From assembly GCA_022818135.1 (NCBI GenBank), contig JAFMSR010000002.1, positions 40,939,369 to 41,003,368 on the forward strand: 64,000 nt of DNA, in the 5' to 3' direction. The DNA comes from Saxidomus purpurata. Taxonomy: Eukaryota > Mollusca > Bivalvia > Venerida > Veneridae. Shown here piece after piece: positions 24,999 through 39,900 of the stretch. How positions within the stretch are numbered: position 1 is the stretch's first letter; every line of letters starts with the position of its first letter. Both the position numbers and the translations under genes were made by a program. Below the pieces are notes generated by a model that was given only the letters and a program-made list of their open reading frames with translations, was not told the origin of the DNA and ran no database searches.

Positions 24999-27900
24999 CG
25001 ATAAAGGTTCTTTACAATAACTTCATGGTGCTTGCCCTGGTATGAAGTTGTACTTGAATTCCACCAGTAAATGTCGGACATTAAGTAACAAAGGGCTTTC
25101 TCTGAAATGGTCATAAGTTATTTCTTGTACACTGAATTCTCTCATTTGTTCATCATTGTATGGAATTGTATTGAATTCCAACCTGGTTAGCTCGGACAAG
25201 GTAACAGGCTATGTATTTAGCAAGATGGAGCACAAGTTTTGTGCATGAAATGTGCTTGATCATTGTATTAAGGCATTCTGAATTCCAACAGTTTGCAAGT
25301 TCTGCTCGGAGACAAATAACTCTGACAAAAATTATAGTTCTTTGATAACCACAGGGTATATTTTAGAATCTGACCCAAGTACTGTCCAGTAAAAGGGTAT
25401 TAGGGAAAAGTCATACTCAAACAAAATATTTAGAACCCTAAACATCGGAAGAGGTAAGACTTCTGAAATAAATATACTCAAATGGTCCACATTCATAAAT
25501 GTTGCATGCCCATAATACATACTACTATGTGTGCAGACATAAACAGCACATCAAACAAAAATTAAAAGCAATATTGAACTATTTTTAAGAGCAAAATTTG
25601 TGGGGACATTTAATATACAACAAGACATCTGTCAAATATGATAAAAATTTTCTTATATATGTAACTTCACGTATGTCCATTGGTTTGAAAAGTTATCACC
25701 TCTTTTGGACCCAAATATTAGAGGTAAAACTTCTGTAAATAAACATCTCAATGGTCAACAACATGTTGCATGCTCACAACACAAAATCTATGTGTGCAGA
25801 CATAACAGCTAAAAATTAAAAGCTAAAACTATTTTGTGCAAAAACAAATATATCAAAATCTCAATAGAGCACTATAATGTACATATCTATAAAAACATTT
25901 TTAAAATCAGGAAACTGTAACAAATACCAAACTGTTCTATATATTGTAATAAAGAAATCCTCATGCCAATTGGATTGACCAATGTCATAACCATAAATCA
26001 GCACTGTCTTATACAGTAATATCTCTGTATGGCGCAAGTATAACTAGACTTATCACTAAATGTGATTAATACCCCAAAAAGACTGCTGCATCATCTGAAG
26101 AAGTTATAAGTAACTGAATACCTTGTAAAACAAGAGGGCCATGATGGCCCTATAAAGCTCACCTGGCTACCATTGGATATTATACAAGGTCATTAATAGC
26201 AGAAAGAGTCAATTTTGACCTGGGGGACACTATTTATACATTCTTGGAAGGTGTCAAATAGGCAATGATACATGCTAAATATCTATTTTAAGCTCTATGG
26301 CCTTGTGGTTTCCTATGTAGGAGACCCCCGGGCGGGGTCAATTTTGAGCTGGGGGTCATAATTTGAACAATCTTAGTAGAGGTCCACTAGGCAATGCCAC
26401 ATGCTAAATATCTAAGCTCTATAGGCCTTGTGGTTTCAGAATAGAAGATTTTTAAAGTTTTTTCTACATAAGCCTATGTAAAAATGAATGACCCTCTCCC
26501 CCCTCTGCTGGATTGGTTTTTTTTACTCGGGGTGTTATAATTTGAACTATCTTAGTAAAGGTCCATAAGGTATTGCCCCATGCCAAATATCTAAGCTCTA
26601 GGCCTTCCTGTTCTTGAGAAGAATTTTAAAGCTTTTTCCTTTCATGGCCTTCAAGCAACCAGAGTTCTGCATGGAATGGAATTATTTGAACAATTATAAA
26701 AGGGCTTAATGCAAGGAACATCCCCGCCAAGTCACATAATCATTGGCTTAGTGGTTTCAAAGGAGATATCATTTGAAGGAAAATGTAAGCGGACGTACAA
26801 CATACATCAGACGATGAGCTATTTTAATGGCACTTCGTGCCAGGTGAGCTAACAAGTGACCCCCCTTGGCTGTGGGTAAATTTTGACCGAAGGGTCATAA
26901 TTTGAACAATCTTGGTAGAGGTCCACTAGGCAATGTCACATGCCAAATATCTATAAGCTCTAGGCCTTCCTGATCTTGAGAAGAAGATTTTTAAAGTTTT
27001 TCTTATTTGTTGCCATATAGAGCAACCAGAGTTCTGCATGGAATAAAATTACTATAACAAATATGAAAGGGTTTCATGCAAAGAACATCCCTGCCAAGTT
27101 TCATCATCATTGGCCTAGTGGTTTCAGAGGAGATATCGTTTGAAAGAAAATGTTAATGGACGTACAATGTAAGACGGACGGTGAGCGATCTAATAGCTCA
27201 TAAGTCTGTTAATAGTCAAGATTGAGTTATGGTTCTTGTACACTGCACTTCCTCTCATTGTGCTTGACCATTGTATTGTTTTATTGAATTCCAACCAGTG
27301 GTTTTCAAGTTATGCACCTGACAAGGAAAAGGCAATGGACCAACCGACTTACCAACCTTCAGGTGACTCCCTCCTATATACACCCCCCCCCACCAAAAAA
27401 AAAAATATCATCTGGGGGTATAATAATCACTAGTCTCAAAAGGCATCAAAAAAATAAACAGTGCTTTAAATACATGAAATACCCACTGTGCATATCTAAA
27501 CATAGCACATTCTAGTCCTCAGAATATAACCTCTATGACAAGTACCTCAAACAAGTGAACACCTTACTACAAATGTCATAATTTATTTCCGCACTTAACC
27601 AAACTTAAGAACAAATAGCTTCTTTCTAAAACAGCAAACAAAATTGATCTTCCAGTCAGAGTTCACTCCCCTGAGGTGTCACTGTTCATGCTACTTATTA
27701 GTTATTATACACCAACACCAAAATCCAAACAGCATTTATTTCAGAGAGCGTTATGAATGTGCACTTTCATGAGCCGCTGGAAGTTACGAGAAATGTCTAT
27801 AGTACTAACTGTTATTCACTACCTTTTCAATAAAATCATTCAAAGGAATGGTTAACTGCTGGTTTTTTGTAAATAAAAGTTCAAAGAAATGGTAAACTGC

Positions 27901-30900
27901 TAGTTAAGATATAGTTCAGTAATTACATTGTAATGTGGCCCTAAAAATGCAAATATCTAATCTATAATGATTAAATTTTCAAAATCTTATCATTTGTAAT
28001 AAATAATTTATTATCTTTACTACTACTACTTTTACAAGCCACTTACAGAGATATTTTTCAAAGAATATACCTGATCAGCTTGACCGCCAAAAAAATTGAC
28101 TTGTTTCCTAAATTTAGGATTAACTATATGGACACTTTGTGCATCTCTTAAAGTGACATTATGCGCATCTTACTGCACATAGTGTATTTTTGGTGACAGT
28201 TTTATAAAAGCAATTTTCGGTTGCTGTGCATTTAAATGTGTGAAGCTAATGATAATGCCGCATAAGTATTTAAAGTTGGTGCTTTAGAAATAAAAAAAAT
28301 TGGACTAATAAAATAATAATTCCTTTCTTGACAGTGATCTCCCTTGTGTTATTAGTGTTGTTGCCGGTAGAGATTTCGGCAGTGGAAGGGATTATTGGGT
28401 TAAAAGCTATTATTTCCTCCACCCTTTGTACACACACCTATTTTAGCTGGATTTTTACTTGAAAAAAATGCGCATAGTTCCACTTTAATGTACTTAAAAG
28501 TTCATAACTATTGATTGCCCCAGAAATACAATATATGTATAAGCAGGGATCCCGCTAGCCCAGACTCATAGGGAGGAGTGACTTCTCCCTCCAGAGACAA
28601 TAGGGAGAAATTTTTCACAACAGGGTGAAGATTGTACAACCTGTTGATAAGTTTTAATGAAAAATCAGTATACCTTTTCATACTAAAACAACTGCATAAA
28701 ACAAATATTTTTTATTACCACAAAAGGATTGCTTATTCATTAATAAACATTCTTGAGTGATAATATATGTTCTGTTGAATTCTACATGAGCTTTGTTCTT
28801 AGACCAGTTCCTTCTCTTGCCCCATCGACCATTGTAAGAGATTGACATCCAAAATTTTTATTAGCTTTTCAAAAACTCTTTTACAGGGAAAATGCAAAGT
28901 GAATTGCACTGTAATGAGTCAATATTTTATTAAGCTTCTTTTCCTACTCAATTCCTCTTAATGTGCGCCAATTTATGAAGTTGATTATTGAGATTCAAAC
29001 AAGAAGCTGTCCATAAGACGCACGGACAAAAAAGTAGGGTGTAATAACTCTGTAATAAAACAAAGACTTTTATCAGTATAATAGCACAACAAAATGTCTT
29101 GACCAATTATTAGGTTGTACTGAATTCAAACTAGTAGTTTTAAAGTTATGAATCGGACAAGAAAAAGTACAAAATCTATCACTATATATTTAATTTCATG
29201 GTAGATTAATTGTCTTGATACAAAATGCACTTCCTCTCAATGTGCTTGATTATTGTCTGAAGTTTGATATAACAACCATTAGTAGTTTACTAAGATATGC
29301 TCCGGACATGGAATAGTACCGGGCATGCTCATAAACTTTAACCAAATAGAGTTAAAGTCTTGTAAACGAAGGGCCTCAATTTGCACTAAATTTAAACAAG
29401 AGTTATCTGTCTTGACTGTAGGACACCCTTAAGACATTAACAAAGTTTCAAGTCAATATCATATGTAGTTACTAAAATATGTGCAGTTATAGTACTTAGC
29501 AGGCAAAACTTCATCCAAATTTTCAAATTGAATCAAGGGCTATTGAATTTCAACTAGAATTTATACAAGAGTTATCTCCGGACATTGGATTGTAACAAAG
29601 TGCAATAACCCTGTAATTAGAATATGAAGTCATAGTTTCATGTCAATACTTCCTATCAATGTGCTTGACCTTGAGAGTTTATGATGCAATGATAGTTTTA
29701 ACCTATGCTCAGGCAAGAACTTTAACAGCAAATTTTCAAAGTCAAACATGGAGCCATATTCTTGTCACTGAACTTCCTATACAATGAGCTTGACCTTGTA
29801 TGACTTGTATTGTATTCCACCCGTTATGCCAGGACATGAACAAAGTATCAAAGGTCAATAACTCATAATTGGTTACTGATGGCGATATAGTTCTTGGATA
29901 GTATACCTCTCATGGCAAAACTTTAACCAAATTGTTCAAAGTCAAACTAAGTGGCCATAATTTGTACTCAAAGTTAAATGCAACAGTTATCTGACTTGAC
30001 TGTGTGACACCCCTTAAGACAGTAACAAAGTTCAAGTCAATATACCCCATAAGTGGTTACTGCGATTTGTGCATGATAGTACCTAGCAGGCAAAATTTTT
30101 TTAACCAAATTTTCAAAGTCAAACAAGGGCCATAATTGTGTGATAATATTTATTCTAAGGGTTCCCTTGAGCTTGACAATGTAGACACCTCCTAAAGCCA
30201 TTTACAAAGTTTCAAGTCATGATATCCATAAGTGGTTACTGAAATATGTTCAACATTTTACCTTGAAGGCAAAAATTAACCAAATTTTCAAAGTCAAAAG
30301 TAGGGTATTAAAACTTTTTTCCTACTAATTTTATACAAGAGTTATCTGACTTGATGTATTGACCCCTAAAAAGACATGCAGCAAAGTTCAAGTCAACTGA
30401 TCATATTCTTGATAAATAAAATATGTGATCTATCATAGAACTTAGCAGGCATTAAAACAGCCATTTAATTGTAAGTAACTGGTCTTTATTGTTACACAAT
30501 CAATGCTAATCAGCTTTCATATTCTCCGAGGTTTATTCAACTGTAAAAATGACAGTAAACATTATACTGTCAACAATTGATTGATGAGATTTTTCATAAA
30601 GGTCCGCCCAAACATGTATGTGAGCATAATATTCATAAGAACTTACTGGCATCTTAAGACATGCCAAAAGCTAAATTTTAAGCCAAAATAGGGATGTACC
30701 TGCTCCTTATTTCTAGCCATATAGCCAATGCTAATCCGTTTAATTACCGAGGTTTATTCAACTGTAAAATTGACATCTAATCATTGACCTATACATGTCA
30801 AAATGCACATGTCAACCTTTAAATCACGATGTTGTTTCACCACTTTTGATTAGCTTACAGTTTTTTGTTGACCAATGAAAACCGATTCAACGAACGGTAG

Positions 30901-33900
30901 GGAGTATGTGGAGCGGTATCTATATTGACATTTGAAAACATTGTCCGTGTTTGTGGAAAATAGAGTGACTTTGTTCTCGCTGTTCTGTGCAATCACAGCG
31001 AAATGGGTGGAGTACAGTGACTATTTCACCCATGTCACCCTCAAACGTGAACCCTGATAAGAATGACAGAATGTCATTTAACAATGACTAAAGAGGTTTT
31101 CTAGTATTATAACACTATTTTATCATTTTGACAAAGCACCATCTGAATGTGATGCAAATATCGCCTGAGCATCGCCAGTTCATAATAGATTTATAAACAC
31201 AGCAAAGCTAAAGACAGCCAAACTAAATGATTACAAAATTGAGTTTCTTTTAATTGTTTATATGAAATTGAAACAGCTTAACAGTTCCACCTAATGAAGC
31301 TCACATTCATCCGTTCTTATAAAATAGGCAATACACTTATAATATCCCAATTTGGCTATCTGAAAATGAATTTCCAAGGTAGCATACAATCAACAATTAC
31401 AATGGTACAAAACTACAAAACAAATTTAAAAACTAAAGAAAGATAGAGTATATTATTTTCATGGGTATACCAGTATGAGTGTTATAGACTTTGGGATACA
31501 CTTCTACATCAAGGGCTACAACTGTGGTACATTACACTGACAAAGTTGCTGTGGTGATGTGATTTATGCTCTATACAATACGTATCAACCTTGTATTTTG
31601 AGACATAACAGTGATGTAAAGTAAGCCATGCTCAAATCATGTGGTTGCATGGGCTGTACCTCAATCTAAAACGGGGGCCATAACTCCTGCAACAATTGGT
31701 GCACTGTAACTTAAATAGAACTTGACCTGTATTTTATTGTCATAAACCTACACTTAAAATCTGAATCAAATCCATGCAACCTTTCCAGTTATTGATTTGC
31801 ATGGACACAAGTATGCACAGACAGGGGTACCAACACTTCATGCCCTTCCAGGCTTTCACTAGTCTTTGAATTGCTCGGACATAAAAGCAGATCAAAATAC
31901 CAAAAAGAAGGCCATGATGGCTCCGTGTTGCTCACCTAAGTAGTTAGAGAATATCATTCCACAATGACAGATTAGACCTACATGACTCATGTTAGGTAAA
32001 AGACTTATCAAGCAAAGTCAAAATGGTTTCTGAAAGTGAGGTTAAATATATAAATCTATTTACTTATTACATACTAAAAATTCAAGGTTTAAAGCGACTG
32101 CCTCCAGATGGACAGTCGCTAAAAAACAATTTTCATTTCAAGAAAAAATTGTCTTACTGTATCAGGGGCTTGTATTATGATAACGAGACAAGTTTCTAAC
32201 AAAAGAAACATTAAAATGTTTTGTTTTGCTTACTTTTTATTGTAGAATATATCACCCCGTGACTAACGGGGTGGGCTCTTTTGGTATATCTATTTTTAAC
32301 TCGCATCGAATCAGCTGACTCCGTAGCATAGTAGGTTGCCGCTATAATTTTTTTGTAGCGCAAAGATCCGAGTTCAAACCCTGGCTCGGGTAATTTTTTT
32401 CTGCCTTTTTTTTAGCTCTTACACAAAGAAAATAATCTTGATGCTGACATTGATATTATTGTTTTCCAAATTTTTCTATTTTTTAAAGCCTAATTGGTAA
32501 AACAGCAATGAAAACTACCTTTGGCGATTGGCATTCTGATATTTTCTTAAAAATGATTTCAGTGATAGATGATGCTTTATCAATTAAATATTATTCTGAA
32601 GACTTTTTTATGGAAACAAACAATAGATATAAAAGTTTAATGGGTGGCAATCGATTATAAATTATAAATACACAAACTATATCCTCTTGTGGCGATGTCA
32701 GATGCAAATTAACCCCCCCTAGAACAATCTTTGCCGAAATTGTAAATCATGTGATTATTTCAGATAAGGTCTTCATTTCTGCTGCCATTATAACTCTACA
32801 TGGAATAGAATTCTTTCAATAACAAATAAAGCCTTCATATTATTAAGAAGTAAAGAGAAGTTGTAATTTACGAAGTGGGCAGACAGTGAACGATCATAAC
32901 AGCTCATTGTGTACATGCCCAAGTGAGGTAAGGTATACATAAATATCACAGACACTGTATAGATATTTAGGCATCATCACACCATCACAGACAATGGAGT
33001 GTTCATGCCTGTATACAGTGTTTACCAACTATGACACCAATAGGACACTCTGTGAATACAGACACCATGCAGAGGCCAACACATGTTCAAATACTGTCTT
33101 ATTTGTTCTATATATAGCTTTTATAGACTGCTGCAAGTATTTCAATACCCGCATCTAATGCTATCAAACTTATTTATAAAATAAGAGTTAACATACAATA
33201 TTGATGACTTTTGGTCATTTTATTATTCATCTTGTTGACACAGTCTTATTATACTCTCTATCATTCAATAAAAATTACACAAGTATACTTCTACTTTGAA
33301 CATGTGTGATAACCCCTGTATCTGCCTTACAGATACATCTACAATTAGATATAAATGGAGTTAGTAAATGAGAATGCAAGCAATGAAATTTGTACCTCCC
33401 CAAAAATCATCACCATAATAATAATCATCATACTCGGGTGTTGTAGTCACTTGACTCGCTATAGAAGAAAAAATCAAAAACTGCCCTGTTATGGAAACAA
33501 CAACATGTATACAATGATTTGGTATTGTAGGGCAATACACACTCCCCTACCTGTTTCAAAAATACAAAAAAAATATTCATTTAAAACATGAAACAATAGA
33601 ACCTAACTGTATTCTACATGGTCAACAACAGTTTGTTGCTCTATTAATTCTATAAAATTATACGAGTCAGTTGTGCTAAGGTGCTTCTAATACCAACAAC
33701 TGCAGCCCATACGTACCGTGGATTGTCGATAACTTATCACTATATTTTCTGATTTTTGAAGGTGGTTAAAATGTGTGTAATTTCCAGTGCAAGATACTCA
33801 AAGATTTCTCTATTTTTAGATTTTTTGGACTAAATACGGGAACTGTTCAAAATGTTTGTGGAGTTTTGCTTTAAAAGCTTCATGCTTCAACAGAAAGTCA

Positions 33901-36900
33901 TCAAAATTGTTATGCATGTAGAACAACTGTCTGTTGATATAAAATATTTAAGAAAATCTCTGTATTATTCTACAACATATTGGTAACCATAGAAACCAAC
34001 CTATGCACCATTGCCAGATGAGAAACTAATATACCTTCCACCTTAATGAGTCTTGTTATACTTTGGCTTTCCTAACGTTCAAATTTGGTACCAATAATAA
34101 CTTCAAACATCCACATAGGCATGTAATATTATTACTTGTTTTCACATGAAGAACAGCTATTAAATAGATAATAAACAAACAAAAAGTAAAATGTTTCTGC
34201 TGTTCAAATTTCAACAAGAATGTTCCTAAAACACACATATCACTGTAAAACATAATTGACCAGTAAAATGAAAGTCTTAAACCTTGCGCAAAATCTTGCA
34301 ATAAATTCAAAACACAGTTTTTCAATGGGGGATATTGTGTTGATAACAGAGTAATACCAATAATTCTTGCACTCTCCCCGTTCTCAGTGACAGACAGACA
34401 CACAACAAAGAAGTGAACCCTCGTGATATCCTGCCACTATGCAGGTAAGCTGTGCAAAAATGATAAAAAGAGCTCTGCCCTGTAGAAACAAATTAATGTT
34501 CATCAAATTTGAAGCTAACAGGCTATGCTTCTCATCTTCTTTATAATGCAGAATTACTATTGCAAGTTTCAATGAATATGCTCAAACAACTTGGTGACCT
34601 ATATACACTGTCATCTTGTGGCATTAAACAACGTTGCTAGATCAAAGAAATATATACATTGTAAGTAAGTCAGGGGAAATACTGACATTTTCATCAAGTT
34701 CAATACCGGTATGAACTAAAATAGTTTGTTTTTTTTTAAACAAGAGGGCCAAGATGGCCCTAAATCACTCACCTGAGACTTACATATGACCAAATGTGAC
34801 CAAACCTAATCTATGTACCATAAACACAAACATTTTGTTTGATCTTGACAAGACCAACATTCTGGCCAATTTACATGATGATGACCTATAAAATGTGACT
34901 TCTAGAGTATCAACAAGATTTGCCTTACAACTGACCTGGTGACCTAGTTCTTAATCCATAGTGATCCACACAAACACAGTGAAAGACTAACCAAACGGCA
35001 TGATTATGCGGTATCAAATGTGGTCTCCAGACTGATAACTTGGTTTTAATTTCATTTGTTCTAGTGACCAAGGTAATGACACAAAATTTTAAACTGGACC
35101 AAGAGATCATTTGGATGAACGCCGAGACTAATTTTCATGAAGATTGGATATTAAATGTGACCTATAGAGTGTTAACAAAGATTTCCCTTGGTTTGACCAC
35201 AGATGGCCCAGATTCTAACTTGATCTAGAAATCACTGAGACAAACATTCTGACCAATTTTCAGGAAAATTGGATATTGAATGTGGTCTCTAGAGTATTAA
35301 CAAAGGCTTTCTTCAATTTGACCCTTTGACCTAGTTTTTTATTCTAATTGACCCACATTTGACCTTGACCTAGAAATTACTGAGACGGTCGTGACCCTAG
35401 TGGGGCTTGAACCTGCATCCTCCCGAGATGATTTTAAATAATGCACCCTAGGTTACCAAATCACTCCTAGTAGAATGCCTGTTACATGATTTCTTTTAAA
35501 GTAAGCAGTTAGTATATTTCTAATCTAAATGAAACTTGGAAAGCAGTGTCACTTGTATCTTCAATTTGACCATGTGCCTATTTTGATCACTAGTGATCCA
35601 GATTCGAACTTGACCTAAATATCATCAAGACATACATTCTGATTAATTTTTATAACGATCTTGTATTATAAAATGTAGACTCTAGATTTCGCCATGCTTT
35701 GACTATGTGACTTTGTTTCTAACCCCATAAAAGCTAGTTTCAAAATTTACTTTAAAATGATCTGGACAATTGATTTGGTAGATTTTGTTTATGCTTTAAA
35801 AAAACAACAACAAAAAAAAGCATCAAACTAAACCTAGATCTCATCAAGACATTGATTCTGACAAAGTTTCACAAAAATACAATCATAAATGCAACCTCTA
35901 TTGCACACACAAGCATTTTGTAAGATTTGACCTAGTTTTTACTCATGAAATGACCCATTTCGAACACGACCTAGATTTGTTAAGACACTCATTCTGATTA
36001 AGTTTTATGAAGATACAAGCCTCTATTGCATTCAAATGGATAAGTGTGGGCATACGGATGAACAAATAGACATAAGTTCTAACATATGGCTACTGAAGTT
36101 GCTTGTGACTTATTTCTAGTATTTATGTGTCTAATTTTAGTCATGTAAGTAAAAAATTTAGCCATATAAGAGCCAATTAACCTACGCAATGAATGGAGTT
36201 TTATGTATTGTGTGCTATGGACAGTTTAGCCACATAAGTACCCATTTGTAAGCTCAGACAGACGGAAGGATGACACCAGGCATTCACAATACAGCTCAAA
36301 TAACAGCTCTATCCCACCTAAGCCTTTGGTGTGGAATAATAACATAGTCTATATAATATTCTTCAAAATAACATGTACTGTCCTTCTTTAAACCTTTTAT
36401 TTCATTCCGTTAACATTGTGTAATTGCAAAAAGATAGGATTGCACCAAGCCTTCACCTGAATAATGACACGCAGGGCTAACACTGACCAATGTTCAATCT
36501 TTGATTTATTTTTCTATATAGCACTGTTCAAGTAGCACACAAAACACAGACGCTTGGGTTCTGTAGAGCGATTCTGGCCCAAAGTGTATCTTGTAATCAT
36601 TTTCTTTGCATATTCACATGCTATGAGAAACCCCGCATACAAACTTAAACAGGTTTAGTCACTCAGCATACACATTTCAAAAATGTAATTTTCACTATAT
36701 GTCTCTTATAAAACACACGATGCAAGACTTCGATTTGGTGGAAGAAACTTTACCTGGTGAATAATTTTCAGTCGTTTGTTATGCTTTTGTATTTGAAATT
36801 TTAGGCCGGGTACCACAACTATTTACATCATGCGCTCCTTCAATCACTTCTAACAAAAAGGCATTTTTATCTTATTTCATTTCCCTGTGTTCAGTTCAAG

Positions 36901-39900
36901 AAATAAATGATAAAGTAACCTTTCTGCTTGAAAAAAAGTATTCATGTTAAAATAAATAAACCTCTGTGATAGAGGTGTCTAATGACATAATAGGATTGGT
37001 GCCCTGCTCATAACTTTAATTACGAATGCGTAAAAAAACGACGGCTGCCAGGAACTATTCACTAGGGTTAGGAACCGAAAGTAACAGGACGAAAATACAG
37101 GTATCTTTTTAATTCATGCTAATTTTTCTTTAAACTAGAGAAGACCCTGAAGAAGGCTCTGTAAAAGCCGAAACGTTGGTCTTAAAATAAAAGTGTCAAA
37201 CTAAACCTGCTTTGATTGTGTGGTTATGTTACACTTCTGTGTCGTTTTATAGAGAAGATCAAGTACAGGTGCCTCTGTTTTAGAAAAGATAAAGATGTGT
37301 CCTATTGATAGGTGTCGTGCATTTTTGCTGAGTGCATTTTAAATATTTGAAATGTAGCGTCAAAGAGATTCATCCCGCAATTTGCCATTCTCCGGAGTCT
37401 GGTATCTTGTGGTTTATAAGAGACATGTTATGAAAATGACTTTTTTTAATATGTGTTAGCTGAGTGACTAAACCTGTTAAGTATGAACAAGATTACAAGA
37501 TACACTTTTGGGCCAGAATCGCTCCACTGAACCCAAGCATTTGTGACACACAACACATTCTAGATTTAGAAGATGTACCAAATTCAATTTATTTTGAGCC
37601 AATTTAACTTTTTTTGTAGCCCTGTCAAGTTTTATATAACACTTAACTGCAGTCCTTCAAGTTACCACTTACTGCAAGCAAGTAACAACTCTAATTGAAA
37701 AGAGACCTTTATCTTACCTGTACTTGTAGTTTTAGTTCCAACTACAGACTCTGTTTGTCCTCCTGTACCAGTTCCAGCTCCAGGTCCAGACGCTTGCTGA
37801 TTTTCTGTACCAGTTCCAGCTACAGGCGCTTGCTGATTTTCTGTACCAGTTTCAGCTACAGGCGCTTGCTGATTTTTTGTACCAGTTCCAGCTACAGGCA
37901 CTTGCTGATTTTCTGTACCAGTTCCAGCTAAAGGTGCTTGCTGATTTTCTGTACCAGTTCCAGGTCCAGACGCTTGCTGATTTTCTGTACCAGATTCTCC
38001 TGTACAAAAGAAACCAGCTCTAATTTGACCTGAATTGTGAAGTTTACAGGAAAATGGACTCCTTTTACTTCACGAATAAGTAATAAAAGGCAGTCTAAAA
38101 GACATCTATTCCCCAAAGTGTCAAAGACTGTCACTGTCATTGATCATTGGTTCTAAAAATTGTCTCCATGAGGTGATCATTTGACTGGAGTTTCATCTAA
38201 ATCCTTCAAAGTGTTTAGGAGATACTGAGCAGACACTCAAATCTTTGACCTTACGTTGTGACCTAGACCTTGAATCAGTGTGGCCAGATCATGGTTTCTG
38301 CACATTTACTTGATGAGGTAAACACTTGACCAGAGTTTCATCAAAATACTTCAAGGAGTTAAGGAGATATGGAGAGGACAGGAAATTCTAGACGCACCTT
38401 TGACCTTAAGTTGTGACCTTGACTTTGAGCAAGCATGACCAGATCATGGGTTCTGCACATCGTCTTGTTGAGGTTAGCATTTCACTTGAATTTCATCACA
38501 ATCTTTCATAGGGTTAGGGAGACAAGCGGTGGACAGAAAATTGAAGACTCAAACCTTTGAAGTTAGTTGTGATGTTAACCTTGAGCCAGTGTGACTGGTT
38601 AATGGGTTGTTTTGATGAGTTGAACATTGACCAGAGTTTCATCAAAATCCTTCACAAGATTAAGGGTATATGGAGTGGACAGGAAATGTTACTAACAGAG
38701 GCACAGAAGGATGTAAGAATGGATGGAGATCATTCCCAGCAGGGGATAGAAAGCAAAAATCTTGAACAAAATCAACCGTCAGCATCCAAGTGTGACCTTA
38801 TTTTAATAATTCCTTACATTTTGCCTTTGTTATTGGATAAGCAGTCATGTATAATTAATACATGCAAGCATGCATACCTGAATGTACACACACATACATG
38901 CTGAAGTAAGCATTAAAGCGCTTATTATATGGACATCAAAAGCTTTAAGACAAGTGAGCAAACTCAAATCAGCAGTCTCAGTTTCATATAGAATTAAATC
39001 TGAATTAAAAATGTCAGCGTGTAACAAAACAAATATTCAGTAAACCCTATACGCAGCTAGAGACCTGTAATGAAATCTAATTCACCATATTCTACTAAAC
39101 TTACTAAACTAAAATAGGTTTTGCCTGTTATGTTAAGGAAGCATATACTACAAGCTGCAGATGGGTTTGCCATAAATAAAAAAAAAAAGCTTCACATAAT
39201 CCGATGTTACCTACCAATACCCATACAGAATAGCAGAAGCAAAGCTCAATAATGGCGGTGCCCACACAAGCAATCTTGTACACTGAGATAAATGGGGTTT
39301 TATCCAAGAATTGATCATTCAATCAGGAGGGACAAGAACTGATGGCAATATATCGCTCACCTGGCTACCATTGGCTATAATTCAAGGTCAACAATTGCAT
39401 CAGAAGAAGGGTCAAATTTGACGTGGGGGTCATGATTTGAACAACATTTTTAGTGATTCCGCTACACAATGCTAAATTCCAAATATCTTAATCTAGGATT
39501 GTGGTTTGAGACAAGAAGTCTTTAATGTTTTCCCTATATAATTAAGCCTATGTTTATTCAAGTAACCCTCAAGTTGGGTCAATTTGACCAAGGGGGTCAT
39601 GATTTGAATCTTCAAATAGGTCTACTATACAATGTTGCATGCCAAAAAGATAAGCTCTAGGCCTTGTGATTTCAGAAATAGAAATATATGCAGAGTCAAA
39701 TGACCTTAAGGGTAGGGTCAATTTTGACCCAGCGGTCATAATTTAAACCATCTTGGTAGAGGGTCACTTGTCAATGCCGGGAATTATGATTTGAAAAATC
39801 TTGGTTAAGGTCCACAAAAAATCTAAGCTGTAGGCCTTGTGGTGTCAAAGGAAAAATATTAAAGTTTTTCCCTATATCCTTTGAACACCTGTAACGTAAT

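Noticed and set aside
24929..25114. 61-codon minus frame with a poly-Phe run
   Set aside because: The frame is a translation of the 50-base homopolymer.
37141..37183. Active hammerhead ribozyme
   Set aside because: Core strings and two stems are present, but an extra A precedes stem II and no third stem with a cleavage triplet is evident; kept only as a hammerhead-like motif.
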